Assembly (NCBI GenBank): GCA_030619585.1
Contig: JAUXBD010000132.1
Location: 1 to 5,481, forward strand
DNA: 5,481 nucleotides
Direction of reading: 5' to 3'
Source: Desulfobacteraceae bacterium
GTDB lineage: Bacteria; Desulfobacterota; Desulfobacteria; Desulfobacterales; SURF-7
Each line of letters starts with the position of its first letter. Positions within the stretch are counted from its first letter, which is position 1. Positions 1 through 4,019 of the stretch are shown one piece after another. Under the pieces are notes generated by a model. The model had not been told where the DNA came from and searched no databases. It saw nothing but the letters and a program-made list of their open reading frames with translations. The translations under genes and the position numbers were made by a program.

Positions 1-847
1 GCAGTATGACGCCGGAAAATCTGCGGAAAAGAACGGCTAGAAAAAAACTGATTGCAAGATATGTGAGCCCCATAAGGAACAGCATATCCTCCTTTGTAGC
101 TCGGTTAAATGAGTCCTCGATAATAGGCCCACCCGTAAAGGCGATGTAGATATCCGGGGTGCGGTATCGTTCAAGGACCCTGTTAACAGCATCCACAACC
201 TTTGTCATTTCCTTGTCGGAAAAGTATCTATTATTTGTTCCATGCGCCTTTTGGGTTATGTTTTCATTAAAGCCTTCAAATAGTTCGTCTTCATTATCGT
301 TGTCTTCAGAAAGCGTTGCTTGAGTTTCTATTACGATAGCCGTCACGTTGCCGTCAGCTGAAACAATATTATTGAGATAATAGGGGTTGCCAAGCACGTG
401 CTTTTTTAATAAAGAAAGGTCAACCTTTCTTTCCGGCCATCCTTCAAAAAGTTCATCAACATGCAGCACATCTCCGATGCCCCGCGTGCTTCGCGCGTTA
501 ATCAGGCTGTTTACTTCTTCCACATAAGGCACCTCATCTTCAAGGTCTTCATGGATTGATTTTAATGTTTGCATAAAATTGTCCGTAAAGATATCAGGAG
601 CTTTTATGCCGACTATTATTATCCTGTCCTGCCCGAACTGTTCTCGAAAAGCATTATAGTCGATCCTGCCCGGATCATTCTCCCGGAGCATTCCCTCCCA
701 GGAGGTGTCAATTGTGGTTTTAGGTATCTGAAGACCAAGCAAAACAACGAAAAACAATACAGATGCCAGCGACTTGAACTTATTTCTGTACAGCCAGCGG
801 CCAAGGTTTTCAAAACCCTTTTCAATTTTAAGTTTTATCTCCGACAT
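1..847 (-). CDS. RND/MMPL-family exporter, N-terminal part (partial, runs off the left edge)
   Basis: The reading frame is open from an ATG at 847 to the window edge, giving 282 codons of a longer gene. Residues about 24-41 form a first membrane helix. A large periplasmic loop of about 210 residues follows. It contains family-like stretches: DTSWEGMLRENDP near 47-59, FGQDRIIIVG near 71-80 and VEEVNSLINAR near 109-119. A TGGPIIEDSF segment near 238-247 leads into a second membrane helix at about 254-275. This layout (helix, long extracytoplasmic domain, helix) matches the first half of COG1033-type RND/MMPL exporters, which move lipids or hydrophobic compounds using the proton gradient. The substrate cannot be told. 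The remaining helices and the second periplasmic domain lie outside the window. The start is preceded only by a weak GGA six bases upstream. The gene stands apart from its neighbours behind a 536-bp gap, so it is probably transcribed on its own. The family call is firm; the subfamily is inferred. Confidence 0.88.
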   Translation of the reverse strand, partial: MSEIKLKIEKGFENLGRWLYRNKFKSLASVLFFVVLLGLQIPKTTIDTSWEGMLRENDPGRIDYNAFREQFGQDRIIIVGIKAPDIFTDNFMQTLKSIHEDLEDEVPYVEEVNSLINARSTRGIGDVLHVDELFEGWPERKVDLSLLKKHVLGNPYYLNNIVSADGNVTAIVIETQATLSEDNDNEDELFEGFNENITQKAHGTNNRYFSDKEMTKVVDAVNRVLERYRTPDIYIAFTGGPIIEDSFNRATKEDMLFLMGLTYLAISFFLAVLFRRFSGVIL

Positions 848-941
848 ATTTTATCCAATTAGTTAACTTCTTGAAAACACAAGGCATACAGCTTCTCATG
901 CCGCTTGGCGACCCAAATAGATTCTCTTTTTTTCCATGTGA

Positions 942-965
942 TGTCAAGTTTTTTATAACTTGACA
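942..965. promoter_or_regulatory. Perfect palindrome upstream of the exporter gene, possible operator
   Basis: TGTCAAGTT, a 6-base AT-only loop, then AACTTGACA: nine of nine arm bases pair. It lies about 95 bases upstream of the exporter start. The exporter-proximal arm reads TTGACA on the minus strand, an ideal -35 hexamer, but the sequence 17 bases further on (GAATCT) is a poor -10. Neither strand has a T-run after the stem, so it is not a rho-independent terminator. A dimeric repressor site is the simplest reading. This is inferred from symmetry and position only. Confidence 0.35.
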
Positions 966-1020
966 GTATAGGAAATACCATTTTATTTATAATGATATTG
1001 ACCAATTATATATTTATTGG

Positions 1021-1050
1021 ACGCAGATTAACGCAGATAAACGCGGATAA
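1021..1050. repeat. Three tandem 10-bp repeats (ACGCAGATTA type)
   Basis: Three contiguous decamers: ACGCAGATTA, ACGCAGATAA, ACGCGGATAA. From memory, sequences of this kind are dispersed intergenic repeats in many environmental bacterial genomes, often near ACCACGAA-type repeats; the string ACCACGAA also occurs here at about 1085-1092. No function is known to me. Confidence 0.7.
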
Positions 1051-1164
1051 AATAATTAAAATAAAGGGTGGCTGTATTTGGAAGACCACGAATGTATGCA
1101 AGTAGTTGGGGATTTCTACGCTTAAGTTTGATAAACTCGTAAAAAGTCAAAAAATTCATTTGTT

Positions 1165-1268
1165 GTCATTCCAGTGAAAGCCTGAATCCAGTCATTTCAA
1201 TAGCTTCTGGACTACGGCGTGGCCGTCATCCCGAACTCCGATCCGGAGTGCCGGAATTGGGATTTTTT
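1165..1268. repeat. Cluster of degenerate REP-like palindromes
   Basis: Bases 1165-1191 match the left arm of the inverted repeat at 3931-3957 at 23 of 27 positions (GTCATTCC...GAATCCAG). A CTGGACT at 1207-1213 corresponds to the start of that element's right arm, but the rest has diverged. Two more small hairpins follow: ACGGC-GTG-GCCGT (1214-1226) and ACTCCG-ATC-CGGAGT (1235-1249). The second is flanked by ATCCC/GGGAT (1228-1232 and 1259-1263) and a T-run to 1268. It could terminate rightward transcription, but no gene reads in that direction, so I treat the block as a decayed mobile palindromic repeat. Confidence 0.6.
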
Positions 1269-1383
1269 ACGCCGCCGCCAAGGGTAGGCGTTTGAGGATA
1301 ATGTGTTTTGGATTGCGGCATTATTCCCGAAAAATTAATGGGATTTAAAATGGAATAATACAAAGCGTCCGTTTGTTCAGGTA

Positions 1384-1617
1384 TTATGCATCAATAATTT
1401 CCAGAGAAACACGGCGTTTGCTCTTTCCGGAAGCGGCATTTAATATAGCTCTTATTGCATTGGCCGTGTTCCCGCGCTTTCCGATTATTTTCCCTATGTC
1501 TTCTTTAGCTACCTTCAGTTCGATCACAGTTGAATGTTCACCTTCCACAGCATTAATTTCAACCTGATCCGGATTGTCTACCAATGCCTGTGCAATTTTT
1601 TCAATAAGTTCTTTCAT
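1384..1617 (-). CDS. khpA: KhpA, KH-domain RNA-binding protein
   Basis: A 77-residue protein, the usual length for the KhpA (formerly UPF0109, YlqC-like) family. A single KH domain covers most of it, with the RNA-contacting GxxG loop as GKRG at residues 46-49 inside the IGKIIGKRGNTANAIR signature (41-56). KhpA is a small cytoplasmic RNA chaperone; in Firmicutes it pairs with KhpB/EloR and affects cell-wall growth and sRNA handling. The start is secure: AGGAGG sits seven bases before the ATG. In most bacteria khpA lies between rpsP and rimM in the ribosomal rpsP-rimM-trmD-rplS operon. Here no ribosomal or tRNA-modification gene is adjacent, and the gene has its own promoter-like sequence. Identification is confident; its role in this organism is inferred from the family. 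Confidence 0.93.
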   Translation of the reverse strand: MKELIEKIAQALVDNPDQVEINAVEGEHSTVIELKVAKEDIGKIIGKRGNTANAIRAILNAASGKSKRRVSLEIIDA

Positions 1618-1624
1618 GGTTTAA

Positions 1625-1630
1625 CCTCCT
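1625..1630 (-). promoter_or_regulatory. Strong Shine-Dalgarno of khpA
   Basis: AGGAGG on the minus strand, seven bases before the khpA ATG at 1617. It is the best ribosome-binding site in the window and suggests khpA is translated well independently of any upstream gene. Confidence 0.85.
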
Positions 1631-1727
1631 CTGTTGGTGGCTCAGAATTTTAGGTACAATACAAGACAAATTGAAACCCCTTTTTGTGTGCGGGCAGTTC
1701 TGCAAACAGTTCCAGATAGAGTTTATT

Positions 1728-1757
1728 ATTATAAAAGATTTCAGGTAGGACAATCAA
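1728..1757 (-). promoter_or_regulatory. Candidate sigma-70 promoter of khpA
   Basis: On the minus strand TTGATT (1757-1752, four of six to consensus), an 18-base spacer, then a perfect TATAAT (1733-1728). Transcription would start near 1721, giving a leader of about 100 bases before khpA. The three 14-bp tandem repeats begin just upstream of the -35 box. Predicted by eye only. Confidence 0.5.
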
Positions 1758-1770
1758 GAAATATTTTTAC

Positions 1771-1812
1771 CTGGTGAATTTAAACTGGTGATTTTAAACG
1801 GGTGAATTTAAA
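1771..1812. repeat. Three tandem 14-bp repeats upstream of the khpA promoter
   Basis: Three head-to-tail units of exactly 14 bases: CTGGTGAATTTAAA, CTGGTGATTTTAAA, CGGGTGAATTTAAA. Units 1 and 2 differ at one base, as do units 1 and 3. They lie between the stop of the metalloprotease gene and the candidate khpA promoter, with the nearest unit 13 bases upstream of the -35 hexamer. They may be protein-binding sites, an AT-rich upstream element or a neutral microduplication. Confidence 0.8.
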
Positions 1813-1830
1813 ATCCCATGAAAATAGTCT

Positions 1831-2733
1831 TTAAAAGAACCGTCTATATGTATTAAACCGGCTCTGAACTGTGGCAAGGCTTGATGAATCAGGATAGCGG
1901 CCCATCCTGTGGCTGCATTTTCCTATTCTATCTGAAAGGGGAGGGTGTGTGGAAAACCATGAACCCTTTTTGGTTGCGGCCTGCTCCTTTTGCTTAAGCA
2001 TTCTTAGAACGTTAACCAGGCCTTTGGGGGTATATCCTGTTCGATAGGCAAATGCCATTCCTGAAAAATCAGCCTCAAACTCCATCTTTTTGTCCAGTCC
2101 CCTTTCAAAAAGGATATCCTGAAGTCCGCCTATCATATCCTTGAATTTCCTGCCCTCTTCACCTTTCATGTTTGCTGTGGTGATTTTTGTAACACCCTCT
2201 AAGAACTTTGCCCTTTTTATAGATTTAAGGGCATGTTTATGGCAAACATGTGCGATCTCATGGGCAAGAACAGATGCGAGCTCTGCCTCGCTTTTCATGG
2301 ATTTGCAAAGAGTTGCGCTTACAAATATTATGCCTCCCGGGCATGCAAAGGCATTGTAAAGAGGGCTGTCAATAACAACAAAATGGTATGGGATTTTTGG
2401 CCTGGTTGAGTTTCGTGCCACTGAATTTCCCACAAGGTTAACATATTTCTGAAGATTTTTATTCTCTTTGGGCATGCCGAATCGTCGGAACCCCTCAAGG
2501 GCAAGGCTTTCGCCTATTGCAAGTTCAGATTCAAAATCAAGCTCTTTTGTGCTTGCCAGAATATTGCCTGTACCCTGAAAAATCTGCTTTGCCTTCTGAA
2601 TATCTTCGGATGTTCCTTCAGGGTCAAGTACTTTAAATATATCAAATGCATATGCAGGAGCGGCCGTTAAAAGGCCCAAAGTCCCTGCAAATTTTAGAAA
2701 ATTACGGCGGCCGGAATTAAAACGGGGTATCAT
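1831..2733 (-). CDS. Tat-exported M48-family zinc metalloprotease
   Basis: A 300-residue protein. The N-terminus has a twin-arginine signal (GRRNFLKFAG, residues 8-17), a hydrophobic stretch and an AYA signal peptidase site, with cleavage expected after residue 29, so the mature enzyme should act in the periplasm or at the inner-membrane face. The M48 peptidase domain carries NAFACPGGIIFVSATL (128-143), the zinc motif HEIAH (158-162), the third-ligand segment EFEAD (218-222) and HPPLSDRI (263-270), so it should be active. It resembles LoiP/BepA-type envelope quality-control proteases but has no C-terminal TPR domain. The gene follows SH3-2 with an ATGA overlap (ATG at 2733-2731, preceding TGA at 2732-2730), implying translational coupling and a shared role; the nearest GGAG is about 12 bases upstream. 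Folding before Tat export would fit cytoplasmic metal loading. The substrate is unknown. Confidence 0.93.
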   Translation of the reverse strand: MIPRFNSGRRNFLKFAGTLGLLTAAPAYAFDIFKVLDPEGTSEDIQKAKQIFQGTGNILASTKELDFESELAIGESLALEGFRRFGMPKENKNLQKYVNLVGNSVARNSTRPKIPYHFVVIDSPLYNAFACPGGIIFVSATLCKSMKSEAELASVLAHEIAHVCHKHALKSIKRAKFLEGVTKITTANMKGEEGRKFKDMIGGLQDILFERGLDKKMEFEADFSGMAFAYRTGYTPKGLVNVLRMLKQKEQAATKKGSWFSTHPPLSDRIGKCSHRMGRYPDSSSLATVQSRFNTYRRFF

Positions 2734-3245
2734 TGTGCATATTCTCCAATTTTGCCTTTTTTCAGAAATAGTTCCACTTCTCTCTTTTCTGTAGTTATCG
2801 CCATGGCATTATCCAACGCTCTTTTGTATTTTTCAGGTGTTTTTGTGCTTTTGGCATACTCGTTTGCCTCGGGCGATAATCCACGGATGCTTCGGGAACT
2901 GTCAGATGCATCTGCCTGAATGCTTGTACCGGGAAGATCATCAAAAAAACTTTCCTCTCCATCATCCTCATCTTTTTCAGGCTCAGTATTTGAAACCTTT
3001 CCTCTATATATCCATCCTGTTTCTCCGGATGATGTAAAAACCCTATACCACCTTTTTTCAAGGGTGATGATATTTAGCTCCTTTCCAAAGGGCAGGGTTG
3101 CAATGGTTGCAGATGACGATGTCTTGTCGGCCTTTAGCTTTGCACCGTCGGATGAAACCCACATCTTTTCCTGGGCAAAGGCCTGGGAAAAGGTGAAAAC
3201 CAGCATACATAAAACACTGCAGGCTAAAAGTTTAAATTTGTTCAT
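2730..3245 (-). CDS. Sec-exported SH3-domain protein, second paralog (SH3-2)
   Basis: A 171-residue protein. A Sec signal peptide (positive start, hydrophobic 6-20, QAFA cleavage after residue 24) precedes a bacterial SH3-like domain at about 28-86, ending in the GWIYRGKVSN strand. An acidic low-complexity linker follows (about 88-103), then RSIRG (118-122) and a conserved helical tail with TPEKYKRAL and KIGEYA. The first 101 residues align without gaps to its upstream paralog, with 37 of 59 identities over residues 28-86. The frame is open up to 3344, but I chose the ATG at 3245: it has GAGGA five bases upstream and starts directly at the signal peptide, whereas the longer form would overlap the previous gene. 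SH3b domains often bind peptidoglycan or proline-rich peptides; here a scaffold or partner role for the coupled M48 protease is an inference. No enzymatic motif is seen. Confidence 0.85.
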   Translation of the reverse strand: MNKFKLLACSVLCMLVFTFSQAFAQEKMWVSSDGAKLKADKTSSSATIATLPFGKELNIITLEKRWYRVFTSSGETGWIYRGKVSNTEPEKDEDDGEESFFDDLPGTSIQADASDSSRSIRGLSPEANEYAKSTKTPEKYKRALDNAMAITTEKREVELFLKKGKIGEYAQ

Positions 3246-3250
3246 TTCTA

Positions 3251-3257
3251 TCCTCTC
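3251..3257 (-). promoter_or_regulatory. Shine-Dalgarno that fixes the SH3-2 start
   Basis: GAGAGGA on the minus strand, five bases before the ATG at 3245. It supports the shorter start, which begins at the signal peptide, over the upstream ATG at 3344 in the same frame. Confidence 0.7.
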
Positions 3258-3290
3258 TTGATTTTGCCGATTATTGATATGAGTTGACAC

Positions 3291-3319
3291 AGTATATACA
3301 GGTTTTACAAGATCATCAA
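3291..3319 (-). promoter_or_regulatory. Candidate promoter for SH3-2 and the M48 gene
   Basis: On the minus strand TTGATG (3319-3314), a 17-base spacer, then TATACT (3296-3291): four of six and five of six matches to sigma-70 consensus with ideal spacing. It sits in the 76-bp gap between the two SH3 genes, so SH3-2 and the coupled metalloprotease could be expressed without SH3-1. By-eye prediction. Confidence 0.45.
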
Positions 3320-3321
3320 TA

Positions 3322-3876
3322 TTAAAAATCGTCATACTCACCAATCTTGCCGGCCGTTAAGAAAAGCTCTATCTCATCATCATTTTTTTCCATGGTTATT
3401 ACATCGTATAGGGCTTTTTGGTACTTTTCAGGCATTTTTCTATTTTGGCCATACTCTTTAGCCACATCGGACATCTGATTAACACCATCAGAATCAACGG
3501 AGGTTACACCGCGAATACTTCTGGCCGTATACACCTGTTCCCCGTCAATGCTGCTTTCATCATATTCTACTTGGAAAAAATCTTTCTCATCGTCAATATC
3601 AAGCCCTTCCGGCAGGCTGTTTGAAACCTTACCACGATAGATCCACCCGTTGTCACCTTCAGCTGTAAAAACCAGGTACCACCTTTTTTCATAGCCCCTT
3701 ACAAAAATCTCTGTGCCCACAGGCAGGTCTGCAACTGTTTCAGATGAAGCAACACAGTCTGCTTTCAGCCTTGCCCCTTCTGATACAACCCACATGCTTT
3801 CTATTGCCAGGCTCATGGCCGGCGCAAGAAGCATAATAAGAATGCAGCATGCGGTAGTAAATTTAAGCTTTTTCAT
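3322..3876 (-). CDS. Sec-exported SH3-domain protein, first paralog (SH3-1)
   Basis: A 184-residue protein built like its downstream paralog: a signal peptide with SLA cleavage after residue 24, an SH3-like domain at about 28-86 (MWVVSEGARLKAD; EKRWYLVF; GWIYRGKVSN), an acidic linker (about 89-110), RSIRG at 119-123, and a tail with MPEKYQKAL (148-156) and LFLTAGKIGEY (171-181). It differs by a longer middle section after RSIRG and by Cys41, which the paralog lacks. Two cysteines at 10-11 lie inside the signal peptide but do not make a credible lipobox, since the hydrophobic core follows them. The ribosome-binding site is poor (AAGAG about ten bases before ATG), and a small palindrome ACTCT-T-AGAGT (3885-3895) covers it, so translation may be modulated. 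The gene lies 143 bp after the CHAT gene, with an inverted repeat between. The function is not recognised beyond the SH3 fold. Confidence 0.83.
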   Translation of the reverse strand: MKKLKFTTACCILIMLLAPAMSLAIESMWVVSEGARLKADCVASSETVADLPVGTEIFVRGYEKRWYLVFTAEGDNGWIYRGKVSNSLPEGLDIDDEKDFFQVEYDESSIDGEQVYTARSIRGVTSVDSDGVNQMSDVAKEYGQNRKMPEKYQKALYDVITMEKNDDEIELFLTAGKIGEYDDF

Positions 3877-3930
3877 AAAACAGAACTCTTAGAGTATTCG
3901 GCATCTTGGCAAGCCGGAACTCAGTTTTTT

Positions 3931-4007
3931 GTCATTCCGGTGGAAACCGGAATCCAGGTTTTTAATTAGCTACAGATGAGCTGGACTCCGGTTTTCACCG
4001 GAGTGAC
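3931..4007. repeat. Long inverted repeat (REP/MITE-like) between the CHAT and SH3-1 genes
   Basis: Two 27-bp arms (3931-3957 and 3981-4007) are inverted copies with 24 of 27 matches around a 23-base AT-rich centre. Each arm also folds on itself through CCGGT/ACCGG, so the whole can form a long hairpin or two small ones. It starts 12 bases beyond the CHAT stop codon. The minus strand has no T-run after it, so it is not a standard terminator, though it could stall polymerase or stabilise the 3' end. A decayed relative lies at 1165-1268. Similar palindromes are, from memory, dispersed in many proteobacterial genomes. Confidence 0.8.
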
Positions 4008-4019
4008 GACTTTTAGGGA

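Larger units (their letters stand above)
848..1383. other. Gene-free, repeat-rich intergenic gap
   Basis: I find no credible coding region here on either strand. From left to right it holds AT-rich leader sequence of the exporter gene, a perfect palindrome (942-965), a smaller CCAAT/ATTGG inverted repeat (1002-1020), three tandem decamers (1021-1050), a cluster of REP-like hairpins (1165-1268) and an 8-bp stem ATTATTCC/GGAATAAT (1320-1327 with 1352-1359). The last could protect the 3' end of the khpA transcript, but on the minus strand it is not followed by a T-run, so I do not call it a terminator. Confidence 0.7.

Noticed and set aside
619..825. 68-codon open frame on the minus strand inside the exporter gene
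   Set aside because: It is an out-of-frame shadow of the exporter coding sequence, with no ribosome-binding site or recognisable protein.
569..862. 97-codon open frame on the plus strand
   Set aside because: It lies antisense to the RND/MMPL gene, whose minus-strand frame has clear membrane helices and family stretches. The plus-strand translation resembles no family.
960..993. TTGACA and TATAAT on the plus strand, possible rightward promoter
   Set aside because: The spacing is 22 bases, outside the working range, and no plus-strand gene follows.
1235..1268. Hairpin followed by a T-run, possible rho-independent terminator
   Set aside because: It would act on rightward transcripts, but there is no plus-strand gene to its left, and it sits inside a cluster of REP-like palindromes that explains it better.
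2795..3061. 88-codon minus-strand frame inside SH3-2
   Set aside because: It is a shifted frame of a gene whose true frame has a signal peptide, an SH3 domain and a paralog; the shifted product has no family features.
2920..3261. 113-codon plus-strand frame antisense to SH3-2
   Set aside because: It is the mirror of a well-supported coding sequence; its composition is that of antisense DNA and it has no supporting start signal.
3246..3344. 33-residue N-terminal extension of SH3-2
   Set aside because: It would overlap the SH3-1 stop, place a charged leader before a good signal peptide, and ignore the GAGGA site next to the ATG at 3245.
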